A stretch of 64,000 bases of DNA from Nereocystis luetkeana (GCA_031213475.1 JARUPZ010000003.1:10062463-10126462), one strand, 5' to 3'; positions 10,655 to 22,420 are shown, counted from the first letter of the stretch. A program made the numbers and translations. The notes: generated by a model from the letters alone, not told the origin.

Positions 10655-11005
10655 CCGCCGCGCCGTAGAACGCCTCGTCGGTGGCCCGGCACGCGCCATG
10701 TATGTGCAGCTGCATCCTGCACACAACTTTCTCTGTTCAGGACGAGTGGCGATAATTTTAACCTTGCACGTGGACCCTATAAGCCTAACCCTATCCCTTT
10801 GGGGCCTTTGGGGGGGCTAGAAGTCGGCAGGGGCAGTCACGTGGCTCCGCCGCGTGTTTCGGTGGCGTTTTCACAAAAAACATCCGGGCGGCCGAAAGAC
10901 CCGCCTTGACCAATAAGACCCGCACCCTGCACAAAGTTTTGTACAGAATGCAGCCGCACATAGCTCGAGTCCGGTGGTCCCCTGCTTACTACCCGCCGTG
11001 CTGAT
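10655..11005. repeat. Imperfect inverted repeat, arms about 80 bp
   Basis: The left arm (10655-10740, with CATGTATGTGCAGCTGCAT) is the imperfect reverse complement of the right arm (10925-11003, with ATGCAGCCGCACATAG). This could be a diverged TIR element of about 350 bp. No clear target duplication was found. Confidence 0.5.
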
Positions 11006-11377
11006 GCTGACAAATTCACCAACCATTGTTTTGGTCGCTGCCTCGGAGTGAGTCCCGACGGTGAGTTATGGCACTGCTTTGCATAAAAGGTTGAAAGCCG
11101 GGTAATTAATTACCAGGTACGTAATTACCTGGGTTCAGGCACTGGGAACGTATTTATTTGTGGTACTTGGAAGGCGTATCTTAGGTGGAAAACCAGTGTT
11201 TTTCAGAGACACACGAGCTTCGACTCAGTCTCCCCGTGCACGAAAGGAATAAAGCTGTGCTCTTCTTGTATCTGTATGCAAACTACACACGCGAGTACCA
11301 ACGAGTACCGGCTTAATTTGCAAGAAAAACTGTCCAGGGAAAAACAAAAGTCTCAAGCTGATTATCACTACGAGCAT

Positions 11378-11476
11378 TAACCCCTTTAGAACCGTAGTCC
11401 CGTTTGGGGACAAAACTACTTGAAATTTGACTGGTTTGTCCCCAGAACGGGACTGCGGTTCTAAAAGGATTTTAAC
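11378..11476. mobile_element. MITE-B copy
   Basis: Full length with TTAA at the left. The right end reads AAAAGGATTTTAA. Confidence 0.85.
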
Positions 11477-11959
11477 CATTAATACTCGAGAGTATAAAAT
11501 GTCGCCGACATATTATAGAGTTGGTATTAATAGTTGGCTCGTGGGTATATATTATTGCAGTTATATACACAGCACTACCTATATATACATACGTAATGCC
11601 TGGTAGTATTTTTCCGAATTCTGCGTCTCATCATTCGACTGGCGCGTTGTCGCAATAAAAATAGTAGCTCGAAACGTAAGTTCGAAGCGCCCGGACCAGC
11701 CTTTCTTATTTTCAATACCTGACGCACGTGAAAAAAAAAAGAGGTCGTAATGGAAAACAAACCGGAGCGCTGATGACATATGTGATGCATCACAGGACCA
11801 CATCTTTAACGAGGTTTTCTTCTTTCGGGAAAGTTATGAGTGATCCATGTTGAAGATCATGCTGCACATTGTCAGATGGCAAGAGGAATAATAATAAAAA
11901 CATTTTTATACCAGGTATTCTCCAATTTTGAATCACACTTGGTTTTAGAGACCCTCCTT

Positions 11960-12335
11960 TGTGGGGGGGGGGGGTGTACTCGACAAGACATATACATACA
12001 TGACATATATATGTACTTGATCTCATGCATGGCCGTAGTCGGATGACCATAGACCCTCGCATCCCTACAATGCCGGGACGGAGCATATCGGGTTTTAACC
12101 GACCAGGCAGACATTGATTGCTTGCACCAAGCGCGAAGCGCCGTGAGGTCTTGAGCGAGTCGCATGAAGGGTGAGCTGCATCCTAGACCTACTAAGAACC
12201 GCTTTTGAGGCGGACTTGCATGTGGATGGCAGTTAGCTTCAATGAGTTGTTATGATTTCCGGTGTAGGCATTTCCAGAGACAGCGATGAGAGTACTATGT
12301 AACTGCATCTTTCTTGGGTGCCTCACCATAAGAGG
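11960..12335 (+). repeat. Dispersed repeat C, copy 2
   Basis: The longest plus-strand copy of repeat C. It extends further right than copy 1, through GGCATTTCCAGAGACAGCGA, a segment also found in the minus-strand copy at 23115-23460. Confidence 0.75.
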
Positions 12336-12391
12336 GGGGGGGGGGGGGGGGGTCGCTATACCCAAGTAAAATCCAAGATTGGAAAAATAGC

Positions 12392-12500
12392 TATTACGGG
12401 GGACCATAGTTAACAGGACCTATGGTATACATAAAAACCTATATGTTTAACCATTTTTACTAACAATATTTGGTCCTGTTAACTATGGCCCCCCGTAATA
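12392..12500. mobile_element. MITE-A copy 9
   Basis: Full length, flanked by TA on both sides. Confidence 0.9.
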
Positions 12501-12878
12501 TTAATAAATACATACCTGGTAAATAATACCAGGGTAAGAAATACCAGGTAAGTAAGTGTAATCTCAGCCCTCCGGTTTGTTTTTCATTTTGGCTTTTTTT
12601 CATGTCGGGTGTCGAAATGACTCTGTTCTGGGTTCTGGGCGCCCCTGGCCGGCATGTAACGCATACATACGTACGTACGTACCTGGTACGAGTTATTGTC
12701 AACAAAGTCAGTTGATTTTGCGTTTGGTTTACTTCGCCACACCCGACTATCAACAATGCTACAGCAGTAATATTAACGCTACTACTTTTTACGTATGTAT
12801 GGTTAATTAAAACTCTATAATCCTGGTACCCGTGGATTCCAGGGAATAAGGCATGCCTTTCACTCACAGACCTACCAG

Positions 12879-13888
12879 CAGTGTTGTGAACCGAAAACCG
12901 AAACTCGTTTTTTTCGGTCGGTTTATATTCGGTTTTCCAACCGAAAACCGACTTGTATTCGTCGGGTTTTCCGTTGGAAAAAGAAACCGAAACCGGAAAA
13001 CCGACTCGGTTTTCTCGGTCGGTTTTTCCCCCTCTGTCCCCTACCCCAATAAAGAGCCTTCATATCTATATGGAAACCCCTTTAGAATTTGTGGATACAT
13101 GTGCGCCACACGCGACACGCGACACGCGACACAGCCAGCACACAGCCCATAGCCAGCACGCCGCTCACATCTCGCAACAGCAAAGAAAGCAGTACGTATG
13201 GCAGCACGGCACACAGAAGCACAGCAGTGGCAGCAGGCAGCAGCTGTCGCACACGGCACAGGGCACTGTGCGCCGCGAGACTGCGAGGGATCAATCATGT
13301 CGAATGCAGACGGCAGTGCTGGCTTCTTCGTTTGCTGCACGGCTGTCGCACTGCAACAGTCAGTCGCCCTCTGCCTACAATAATGCTTTAATGTTTTTTC
13401 GTCTTCACAGCCCCCCCTTGAGCAAGGTAGATTTCCTCATGGCTCATCGCGTTAGCTGTATGCTGCAAGTTATGTCTTCACAATCCTACAAAAAGGCTTT
13501 TATTGCAGCAACTATCTGCTGTATCTATCTGTAATTATTTTTCGCTGCAAAATACTGACACGTCTGATGACCGGCCCCGTCTGACGTACCATTATGATAG
13601 CTTATGTCGGCCTGTACCGTCTGGCGCAGCAGACGCAGGTACTACTGCATGAGGACCATTTGACTCCATACGATCATATGTCACATGATGCCAACACATG
13701 CACATCGACCCCTGCGAAACACTGACCATTTCATTGGGTTTGACGAGAAACCAACCGAGAAACCGACCGAGAAATCTTCGGGTTCGGTTTCGGTTTTGTT
13801 CGGTTTAAACCGACCGAAACCGACCGACGTTTTGGGGAAAAACCGAAAAACCGACCGAGCCACTTTTCACTTTCGGTTCACAACACTG
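12879..13888. mobile_element. Non-autonomous hAT-like transposon
   Basis: A 1,010-bp element with inverted termini CAGTGTTGTGAACCGAAA at the left and its complement TTTCGGTTCACAACACTG at the right. It is flanked by a perfect 8-bp direct repeat CCTACCAG (12871-12878 and 13889-13896). Both ends carry clustered AACCGA/TCGGTT subterminal repeats, as hAT transposase-binding regions often do. The interior (ACGCGACAC repeats, CAG-rich stretch) shows no transposase, so it would need one supplied in trans. Intact duplications suggest a fairly recent insertion. Confidence 0.85.
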
Positions 13889-14067
13889 CCTACCAGTATA
13901 CCCATTAATAGCTTTCGTATCTTAATCTCTGACAACTGTAGAGTGCAGCAGCAGCAGTAGCAGCAGTATAGTGGCAAAAAAACGGTCATCATCATGAATG
14001 TGCTTTTTTTGCTTTATGTAGTAGCCGCCCATGTACCGCAGCTGCTATTATAACTGCCGTGTATCCG

Positions 14068-14069
<2 letters not shown>

Positions 14070-14117
<48 letters not shown>
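14070..14117. repeat. AT microsatellite
   Basis: About 24 uninterrupted AT units. Confidence 0.95.
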
Positions 14118-14122
<5 letters not shown>

Positions 14123-14247
14123 GAGAGAACGTGACTAACGAGATGCTGAAACCATTAAATTTTACTTGATTGACTTCGATCAGCTCAAAACTGAAGGACT
14201 GCTGTCTGTTCCTTTGGGTTGTGCTGCGCTCACAAGGCACACACTAC

Positions 14248-14354
14248 TATTACGGGGGCCACAGTTAATAGGACCAAATATTGTTAGTAAAAATGGTTAA
14301 ATATATAGGTTTTTATGTACACCATAGGTCCTGTTAACTAGGGTCCCCCGTAGT
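14248..14354. mobile_element. MITE-A copy 10
   Basis: Full length. The left arm reads GGGGGCCACAG, a small change from consensus. Confidence 0.85.
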
Positions 14355-14711
14355 AATAATACTATGATGTCGAAGTAGTGGGGTGGCGGGGAGGAGGAGG
14401 AGAGGCTTTCGAGGTCAAGAAGCTTCAGCCTTCTCGCACCCGGGACGACCCCTGCTTGGCTGGCGACGCCGGATATGAGCTACAATATAAACTTATAGGT
14501 GACTTGGCGAGTAGTAATTAACGTCTGGTGTGTGTTGCTCCCATACCCGTCGATATCCAGCACACACGCAGTGCCCGCTTGACATAGTAGGAGGGGGAGG
14601 GAAAAAGAGCGAATGAATATAGTATCCATCTGTGGGGGGGGAAAAAGAAAGAGACAAGAAAAAAAACAGAGCGAAGAAAAAAGGGCTGACATCAGGATCT
14701 TCCATTATTCT

Positions 14712-14885
14712 AGTGACAATAAAAAATGAAGGCACGAACGATAGTAGTAGTGGGGAGGGAGTATAGGAGGAGAGCGGAAGGGGGGAGGAGAGCCTGCTAC
14801 GTGACCCCGGATCTGATGAGTCACGGCTGGGAAGGAGAGAAAAACAGAGGCCATAAGGGCGAAGACAATAATTAGTGGAAAGGAA
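14712..14885 (+). mobile_element. SINE1 body fragment
   Basis: Matches the right half of the SINE1 body (ATGAAGGCACG, GAGCCTGCTACGTGACCCCG, GGAAGGAGAGA). The tRNA-like head is absent. Confidence 0.65.
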
Positions 14886-14939
14886 AAAAAAAAGAAAAAA
14901 TCACGACGACGAGCATTATTACTATAAGAAGGGCCGTTC

Positions 14940-15040
14940 TTAACCCTTTTTTTAGAACCGCAGTCCCGATTAGGGGACAAACTACTTGAAATTTGAATGG
15001 TTTGTCCCCAAAAACGGAACTGCGGTTCTAAAGGGGTTAA
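14940..15040. mobile_element. MITE-B copy (tandem pair, left)
   Basis: A near-consensus hairpin. Its right TTAA is shared with the next MITE-B copy. Confidence 0.9.
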
Positions 15041-15137
15041 CCCTTTTAATACCGCACACTCCCATACGTGGGGACAAAGTTCTTATGTTGTAAGTAAATT
15101 GTCCCCAAAACGGGACTGGGGCCCTAAAAAAGGAGTT
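15037..15137. mobile_element. MITE-B copy (tandem pair, right)
   Basis: It starts at the TTAA shared with the previous copy. It is more diverged, with its right end at CTAAAAAAGGA. Confidence 0.8.
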
Positions 15138-15869
15138 GCCTCCCCCCCCGGAATTTCCGGGTTTGTGACACTATTTTCCCAGAATTTTCACATTTTTATG
15201 TGTGACAGTTTTTTTTTTCGCATTTTTTATTTTCTTGATTTTCCTGCTTTTTTTTCTCCAAATCTACATAAATAATTCACGAATACATTTTGACAGCAGC
15301 AGCAGTGTCAAGCGGCGAGACCCTGATCAGTCAGGCAGGCGATAGCGCCTGGCAGGTATGATGATGAGGCGACGCTCGCTACGAATCATAACCCCTTGCA
15401 AAACAGGGGCGAGGGGATACCAAAACAAATGAAGAACACCCCTCTCTGTATCTTGATCTATAATCAATTCACAAAATTTCACAAATAGAAATCTGGAAAC
15501 TCTGGAAATTAAGGCTTTCCGGTAACAACAACGGCCCCAAGCCGACTATTAATAAAGGGTGTTTTTCAAATATATTTATTAAATAAACAAGACTCACATT
15601 TCGAGCAAAACCAACAACGCGCCAGTCAGGTAAAACCGATACGCAGAACGTCGGAAATTACCGGACGCAACTATTATTCATAACACTGCTGTTTGTATAT
15701 AGGATACGAGTAATAATACCTGCTGCAGTTATTAATAGTAGACAAATATTACCAGGTAATAGTAGTACGTAACTATTTTCATGATTATTTCTCTTGCCAT
15801 TAATAGTCGGCAACTTATTATTTATTTTCAGCAGATTATACAGGCCAGCCAAGCCACATACCGATATAC
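15138..15869. other. No gene recognised
   Basis: AT-rich spacer with TATTAATA at 15730-15737 and TACCAGGTA at 15750-15758. No gene or classified element was seen. Confidence 0.4.
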
Positions 15870-15943
15870 TGAAACCCTTTTGCGACAGCAGTTTGGGGGA
15901 GAAACAACTCAAATTTCAAGTAGTTTGTCCCAAGAACGGGACT
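15870..15943. mobile_element. MITE-B partial copy
   Basis: The left arm is shortened, and the central hairpin and right block GTCCCAAGAACGGGACT remain. Confidence 0.65.
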
Positions 15944-16167
15944 ATACAGCATGCAGCATGCAGTCCTGAACATGTGAAAAGGCTAACAAAGTGATCGTGA
16001 GTTGTCATATATATGTGTGTCGTCACTATTTCCCTCTCCAGTCTCGAAGACGCAACAAGCACTAAAAAATGATACTGTTAATATTAATATTAATACGAGT
16101 ACTAATATTATGACCAGTACATATTCCTCGTACAGGTCCCTGGTATACATCAAAACTGCAGTTAGTT

Positions 16168-16250
16168 GGCTGTGTTGCTGTACTTTAGGCTGTGTTGCTG
16201 TACTTTTGGGTGTGTTGCTGTACTTTAGGCTGTGTTGCTGAACTTTTTAG
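16168..16250. repeat. 20-21 bp tandem repeat, four units
   Basis: Four units based on GCTGTGTTGCTGTACTTTAG with small changes in the spacer. Confidence 0.85.
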
Positions 16251-16309
16251 GCGGCTGCTTCATGCCTGCACCCTCCACGCATCTGAAGACAGGCTATGTA
16301 CCGAGTGGA

Positions 16310-17282
16310 TGTGTGTGTTATTCACATTAAACCGTGTTCTTTCTACCCGTCGACATCCAGCACAACCAGTGTCCACGCCGATTCTTCAATCCTAGAAGAG
16401 ATACAAGTTCTGTGGTGACAAAGCTATACGCCACAGAGATAATACGTTGCCACGTACCAGGTACCTGGTATGCAGTAAGCACAGCAGTGGGCAATGCAAT
16501 GCCATGTCACCATACTATTAATAAATACGACAGGCATGACATACACATTCTATGAAATAGAGAAACGAAAGGAAACAATCAAAGAGAAAACAAAAACAAA
16601 TGAGACAAATCGAAAGAGAAAAGGAAGGAAAATGAAGGCAAAAACTAGGAGAAACAATCTGGCGTGCCCCCCCCCCCGCAGGCGAGGTGGCCAACGCTTG
16701 AAAACGAACGAGCTGGAAAAAAAAAACAAAAAAACACCACTAACGGCTTGTAAACAGAGGAAGACAAAGAACCGAGGGAAAACTAACGAAGGGAAAATAA
16801 CAGGCAGACCAAAGCCCCAAGCACCCTCCAGGTGGCGGCAGCAGTTTGTGGTACGAGTAGTATAGCCAGGTTCTCCCTGCGGATCCGCCTGGTACCTTGC
16901 TACCTAGACTGTCGTCTGCGCCCTGCGTTCGTCAACTATGCCCAGCCCCTTGGCGGCAGACAATACGAAACGAGCAGAGCAGGTTCGTCATCCAACCACG
17001 CTACACGACTCCTTCAATACGGCTTATCAATCAAAAAGAGCAAGAGAAAGAAATAAAATGAAAATCACGGAGAGTCAGCGCAAGAATAAAAAAAAAAGAA
17101 AAAAAAAAGAGAAGACAAGGGAAGGCCACGTTCGAGCTATTAATAGCTGCACCAGTTGGTGGTACTATTTATAGTAGTATGGTCATGTTCTACTTCCTAG
17201 TCGGCCTGGTGCCTTGCCGCCCTGTCTGCCTACCCTTCCTACTTTCGTCTACCGCAGTTTCCCTTCCACTCCTCCTGTTCCC
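16310..17282 (-). mobile_element. LINE 3'-end copy L2 (5'-truncated)
   Basis: It aligns along its length with 19118-20093, the 3' UTR and last codons of the larger LINE copy L1. The 5' truncation lies at 17282. Relative to L1 it has extra short blocks at TA sites: TATTAATA at 16516 and 17138, TATTTATA at 17166, and a double CCWGG block at 16455-16470. Confidence 0.8.
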
Positions 17283-17610
17283 ACGATATCATGCATAGGA
17301 GATGACAGCGACGGTAAGCAGTGTCATGTATGTATGTACCTGGGCAGCACGGAGTGTAGCACGACCTATTCAAGGAAATGGTTGCTGTCAGGAGAATGGT
17401 TGAAGTGCCCTGTGCACGAGACAAACGGGCGAGCGCTACGTAACCATTCGTCGGTTGGGCCCGATTGGCTCAGGGGTAAGCGTGTGTCAACTTTTTTTTC
17501 GATTAAATTGGTACCAGGTACGACTGTAGTACCGGTTCCGGTAAGCTAGCCAGGAGGTACGTGAATCTTCATATAACGCCGGTAAGATGCTACCCGTGTG
17601 TCATTCATAT

Positions 17611-17720
17611 TATTACGGGGGACCATAGTTAACAGGACCAAATATTGTTCGTAAAAATGGTTAAACATGTAGGCTTTTAATGTGTACCATAGGTCCTATT
17701 AACTATGGTCCCCCGTAATA
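17611..17720. mobile_element. MITE-A copy 11
   Basis: Full length, flanked by TA on both sides. Confidence 0.9.
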
Positions 17721-17739
17721 ATAGTTTTCTACCGTTCTA

Positions 17740-17850
17740 CCGTTTTTTGTGCCCGTCGACATCCAGCACTGCTGCTGCAGCACACCCGGTGTGCGTGTGT
17801 GTTAAACCCAGTGCAGAGCTTCCGCGCCGATTCTTCATTCTCGTATATAT
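17740..17850 (-). mobile_element. LINE 3'-end fragment
   Basis: Contains CCCGTCGACATCCAGCAC and GCCGATTCTTCATTCT, matching the 3' tail of the LINE in the same order as at 19150-19200, with extra sequence between. Confidence 0.5.
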
Positions 17851-17947
17851 ATATTACTCCGGTATATATACTCGTACCATTTTCTCGAACGACATGGAAA
17901 ACCTCTGCTACTGGTCTACAGAAGTAGTATATATATATATGTTTTTC

Positions 17948-18272
17948 CCCCCATCCCATCCATTATCTTCGCACACCTTCTCCTCTCTCTCCTTCCAACT
18001 CGTAACTCAGGTCCGGGGTCACATAGCAGACTCTTCTACCCCCTTCCCGCTACGGTGTCATGGCTTCATTTTTATCGCGAGAAGATTTCCGCCTTTTCTT
18101 CCCTCGTCGACTCGCATCGAATTGTGCCTGCCCACACGCTGCAAGGCGCTCTCAACAATTGAATCCTTTTTTTATTTTTGCAAATAAAGTCAAGGTCCGA
18201 CCCACCTGGGGCTCGAACCCAGGACTCAAACAAGTAGAATTCGAGGTTATCCACTTGAACCACCGGGGCGAT
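17948..18272 (-). mobile_element. SINE1 full copy
   Basis: A complete reverse-orientation copy: body, TTTGCAAATAAAGTC, then the tRNA-like head with B box (GGGCTCGAACCC as read on +) and A-box region ending ACCACCGGGGCGA. Repeat D begins about 10 bp further right. Confidence 0.85.
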
Positions 18273-18282
18273 GTCACTATCT

Positions 18283-18470
18283 CACTCATAGATGCCAGGA
18301 GACATGTCAAGCAAGGCAAAACATTCGCTGTCAAAGGGTGTGGGGCCGACTGCTCAACACTAAAAATCAGTAGTTTGGTGTCAGTCAAGGCGTGTCAAGG
18401 TTAAGTTGCTGTCTGTCTAGGGGGTGAAAGAGCTGTCTTCTGACATATTTGGTCTCAGTTACGTACAAAT
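18283..18470 (+). repeat. Dispersed repeat D, copy 2
   Basis: Closest to the copy at 21930-22135; both contain AATCAGTAGTTTGGTGTCAG. It lies directly beside the head of a SINE1. Confidence 0.7.
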
Positions 18471-18739
18471 GCGTGCGTCTGTGTCCTTGCCGGTTCAGTC
18501 TTGTATCAGCACTCTCATGCTCTGTTGTTTCAAGGCATTGGATAGGCCACGTTCTACCAATTCGTAGCCCAATGGACTACATACAGTAAGATCTTCACAC
18601 TGCTGTACTGGTAGTTCTTAGTCTTTTATACAAGTAATGGTGGTTTTCTTCGGGTTTTTTTCTTCCAGCTGGTTCTTTTGTTCAAGTGACTGCTACATCC
18701 CCTGCGTGGGGGGAAACGAGACTTTGTTCCTTTTATGTA

Positions 18740-19075
18740 CTCGTATCTTTTCTTTTTCTCTTCCGATTTGTCTTTGTTTTGTTTTTACTTATTAATAGTT
18801 TCCTTTCGTTTTTATATTTCGTAGAATGCGTATGTCGTGCCTGTCGTATCCAGTATGATGACATGGCATTGCATCGCTCACTGCTCTGCTTACTGCATAC
18901 CAGGTACCAGGTACGTGGCAACGTAGTATCTCTGCTGTGGCCTACCTTTGTGACCGCAGAACTTGTACCATGTATCTCTTCTACTAATAGGATTGAAGAA
19001 TCGGCACGGACACTGGTTGTGCTAGTGTGCTGGATGTCGACGGGTAAAAAGAACGGTTTAATGTGAAGAACACAC
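18740..19075 (+). mobile_element. LINE 3'-end copy L3, inverted
   Basis: The approximate reverse complement of 19118-19440. It ends on the same tail (GACGGGTAAAAAGAACGG then TTTAATGTGAAG and ACACAC) facing L1 tail to tail across about 40 bp. It carries a double TACCAGG block at 18898-18913 at the position of the block in L2. Confidence 0.75.
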
Positions 19076-19117
19076 ACAGCTGTATTGTGTGTGTGAACCA
19101 TTTTCTCGAACGACGTG

Positions 19118-21905
19118 TGTGTGTGTGTGTTCTTCACATTAAACCGTTCTTTCTACCCGTCGACATCCAGCACAACCAGTGTCCGTGCCGATTCTTCCAT
19201 CCTAGAAGAGATACAAGTTCTGTGGTCACAAAGCTACGCCACAGAGATACTACGTTGCCACGTGTGCAGTGTGAACTGCAGTGGGCAATGCAAAGCCATG
19301 TCATCATACTAGATACGACAGGCACGACATACGCAATCTATGAAATAGTGAAACGAAAAGAAACAATCAAAGAGAAAACAAAACAAGGTAGACAAGTCGA
19401 AAAAGAAAAAGAAGAAAAATGAAAGCAAAATCTAAGAGAAACAATCTGTCGTGCCCCCCCCCCCGCAGGCGAGGTGGCCTACACTTGAAAAAGAACGAGC
19501 TGGAAAAAAGAAGAAATAACAAAAGACACCACTGCTTGTGAACAGAGTAAGACAAAGAACCAAGGAGAAAGTAACAAGGAAAAATAACAAAGGGGAAATA
19601 ACAGGCAGACCAAAGCCCAAAGCACCTTCTAGGTGGCGGCAGCAGCTTGTGGTACGAGTAGTATAGCCAGGTTCTCCCTGCTAATCCGCCTGGTACCTTG
19701 CTACCCAGACTGCCGTCTCCGCCCTGCGTTCGTCAACTATGCCCAGCCCCTTGGCGTCAGACAATACGAGCCGAGCAGAGCAGGTTCGTCTTCCAACCAC
19801 GCCACACGGCTCCTTGAGTACGTACGGCTTATCAATCAGAAAAGGAAGAGGAAGAGAAAAAATGAAATGAAAATCACGGAGAGTCAGCGCAAGAGAGAAA
19901 AAAAAAAAAAAAAAAAAAAAAAAACTAAAAGAGAAGACAAGGGAAGACCACGTTCGAGCCAGCTGCACCAGTTGGTAGCACTAGTAGTATGGTCATATTC
20001 TACTTCCTAGTCGACTTGGTGCCTTGCTACCCTGTCTGCCATCTCCTTCCTACTTTCGTCTACCGCCGTTTCCCTTCTACCCCTCCTGTTCCCCCCCCTC
20101 TCCGCATTCACTCGGTCGGGCTTTATGCCACTTCTCCTGTTGCCCCCTCCCCCCCCGTTCCTTTGGGCACCATCCACGGCGGATGCGCGGCGCTGTCTAC
20201 TCATCTCAGCCTCAGCCTCGTGCCACCTCACCATGAACCGTTCGGCTGCTTCAAGGATCCCCCGGTACCACTTCCCCGCCTTTTTGGCTGCTGTGGACCA
20301 CAACGCGGTCTCAACTCCAAACACCAAGGGGGCAACTTCCGTTGACCCTTCGGTGGCTCGGAACTCCCTAAGGTCTTCGACTATGCATCTATGCCAAGTC
20401 TTACACTGTCCGCCTGGTCTCGGGTTCTCCCCACCAGCTATCGTCCCGAGCATTACCCGATTGGGTAATCGCTCCTTGCTTTGCCGTGCCACGCCCCCCG
20501 CAAAGAAGAGCCGCCGTTTGCGAATGGTCGTTTCGATGCTCTCGCAACGTGTCATCTTGAGGGCCTTCGCGTACGAGAGGGTGGCATGGTCAGTACGAAG
20601 TCGGCGCTGGAAGCCAATGACTCGCAACAGGACTTGGTGGTGAGCCGTTCGAAGCTTGGCAAAGTGTTCCGCTCTGAGGGTCCACGTCACACACCCGTAC
20701 AGCAGGGTCTCAATCATCTCGGCCTTCAGCATTCGGACTTTAAGGCTAAGGGGGGCGGTCGTCCTATCATACAACTCCGGGCCGAACCGTTTGAAGCATG
20801 CTCGCATGAGGCGGATCCGTCGGTCGATTTCGAGCGAGAGGTCAGCGTTTTCGTGGATAACGCCGCCTAGGTATAATAACTGGGTCGTCTGCTTATACCT
20901 CTGACCTGCCGCTTCGATGACGAGCGGTGGTGCGAGGGTTGTCCGGTCTGGTGTTTGTAGGACCATTGTCTCAGTCTTCTTTTCCGACACCGTGAGGCCT
21001 GCTGCTTCGAAGACAGTCACGATGACTGTCATCATTTTTGCGAGCCCTTCAGCCGACTTCGAGACAATTCCTGCATCGTCGGCGTACAACATGCCCCATA
21101 CAGACCTTCGCACGCACGCCAATGGCTCCTCCTTCCCTGTTCGAACTACTCCAGCTTCCAAGAGTTGGACCAAATCCCTTACAATGGCTTCGTCTTGGCT
21201 GAAGCGTACTAGTACGACGTGTAACGCAGCAGCGAAGAACACGTTGAACAGTAACGGTGACAGTACACAGCCTTGCCGCAGCCCCTGCGTGACATCAAAC
21301 CATTCCGAGAGCTCGCCGTCATCAGTACGCACGCGAGCCCGCATGCCATCGTGGAAATTACGGATAATTCTCAGCATCTTGGTTGGTACGCCAAAGCGTG
21401 TGAGTACCTTCCATAACAGCTCTCGGTCGACAGAGTCGTACGCTTTCTGCAGATCGATGAAGCACACGTATAAGGGGATTTTCCTCTGTCGTCCGAGCTC
21501 TTGCAGCCGGCGCACGACGAACAACATATCAATCGTTGATCGTGCGGGGCGGAAGCCGCACTGTTCCTCGGGGAGTAGTTCCTCGGTCTCGCAGTAGTTG
21601 CTGAGGCGGGACGCGACGATTTTCAACAACACTTTGCCTGCGTGGGCAACAAGCGAGATCCCTCTATAGTTGTTGCAGTCAGTTCGATCCTTCTTTTTGT
21701 GAAGGACCTTGATGATCGCATCTTTCCATTGCTGAGGGACTTCTCCTGTTAACCAAACATTGACAAGGATGTTGTGAAAGCGCTGGGCGAATGCCGGGTG
21801 GTCGATTTTTAGGAGTTCGACCGGGAGACCATCTGGCCCGACAGCTTTCCAATTCGACATCCCCTTCAGTGCTTCGGTCATCTCGTCTATGGATGGTTCA
21901 TGTGG
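19118..21905 (-). mobile_element. Non-LTR retrotransposon L1, 5'-truncated
   Basis: A LINE whose 5' truncation falls just before the reverse transcriptase domain (near 21905). The intact RT frame is at 20007-21881, with an 890-bp 3' UTR ending in an AC-rich tail near 19118. No upstream endonuclease frame remains, so this copy cannot be autonomous. The domain order and the missing LTRs indicate a LINE; the clade cannot be fixed without a phylogeny. Confidence 0.85.
20007..21881 (-). CDS. LINE reverse transcriptase (5'-truncated, frame intact)
   Basis: Encodes the RNA-dependent DNA polymerase of a non-LTR retrotransposon, which copies element RNA at a nicked target site. The 624-residue frame has no internal stop. 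Visible motifs are [10 protein letters not shown] (15-24), NYRGISLV (71-78), [11 protein letters not shown] (108-118), the catalytic block [12 protein letters not shown] (141-152), [16 protein letters not shown] (199-214) and the YADD active site (266-269). A C-terminal part of about 300 residues contains YLGGVI and EIDRRI, as is common after RT in such LINEs. In-frame codons EPSIDE precede the first Met, so that Met is not the true start. The element breaks about 8 codons upstream, and an N-terminal endonuclease is absent. It may be a recent insertion, since the frame is undamaged. Confidence 0.9.
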   Translation of the reverse strand: MTEALKGMSNWKAVGPDGLPVELLKIDHPAFAQRFHNILVNVWLTGEVPQQWKDAIIKVLHKKKDRTDCNNYRGISLVAHAGKVLLKIVASRLSNYCETEELLPEEQCGFRPARSTIDMLFVVRRLQELGRQRKIPLYVCFIDLQKAYDSVDRELLWKVLTRFGVPTKMLRIIRNFHDGMRARVRTDDGELSEWFDVTQGLRQGCVLSPLLFNVFFAAALHVVLVRFSQDEAIVRDLVQLLEAGVVRTGKEEPLACVRRSVWGMLYADDAGIVSKSAEGLAKMMTVIVTVFEAAGLTVSEKKTETMVLQTPDRTTLAPPLVIEAAGQRYKQTTQLLYLGGVIHENADLSLEIDRRIRLMRACFKRFGPELYDRTTAPLSLKVRMLKAEMIETLLYGCVTWTLRAEHFAKLRTAHHQVLLRVIGFQRRLRTDHATLSYAKALKMTRCESIETTIRKRRLFFAGGVARQSKERLPNRVMLGTIAGGENPRPGGQCKTWHRCIVEDLREFRATEGSTEVAPLVFGVETALWSTAAKKAGKWYRGILEAAERFMVRWHEAEAEMSRQRRASAVDGAQRNGGGGGNRRSGIKPDRVNAERGGNRRGRRETAVDESRKEMADRVARHQVD

Positions 21906-21929
21906 GAACCTACTGGTCTACTGCTGCTG

Positions 21930-22135
21930 CTGTCTAGATGTCCGGAGATATGCCAAGCAAGGCAAGACGTGCGCTGTCAAGGACGCAAGACCGAACGTTC
22001 CAGTGTAAAAATCAGTAGTTTGGTGTCAGTCAAGGGCATGTCAAGGCGAAGTTGCTGTCTGTCGAGGGGGGTGACAGTGCTGTCTTCTGACATATTTAGT
22101 CTCAGCTGCAGATCCGTGCGGGTGTGTGGTATGTG
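21930..22135 (+). repeat. Dispersed repeat D, copy 3
   Basis: Lies immediately beyond the 5' truncation point of LINE L1. Blocks GCAAGGCAAGACGTGCGC, TGTCAAGG and GCTGTCTTCTGACATATTTA are shared with copy 2. Confidence 0.7.
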
Positions 22136-22420
22136 TTCATCACATCGAGCCATTTTTATCTGCAGCAGTGGTCTATCTATACTCTATATACGACCCAGTC
22201 GAGGAACAACTCCTTCGCTCGCGTAGACCTGTCCGCGCAGGCATACATTCTTAGATTCTTGCATGTGCTTGCGACCTATATTATACCGTTTGACACGCCA
22301 GATAGAGCCCTCCCCCCTCGCACGAGCTTCCAAGCAGATTTCCTCGACGACTGAGGGAAAGCAAAACACCGGCCACACGATCGATCGACCATCCCTTTCC
22401 TACTCCTTTTCGTTGACAGC

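Noticed and set aside
12953..13534. 193-codon frame inside the hAT-like element
   Set aside because: No similarity to a transposase could be recognised. It follows CAG and ACGCGACAC repeats.
20917..21597. 226-codon plus-strand frame opposite the reverse transcriptase
   Set aside because: A shadow of the conserved RT frame on the other strand.
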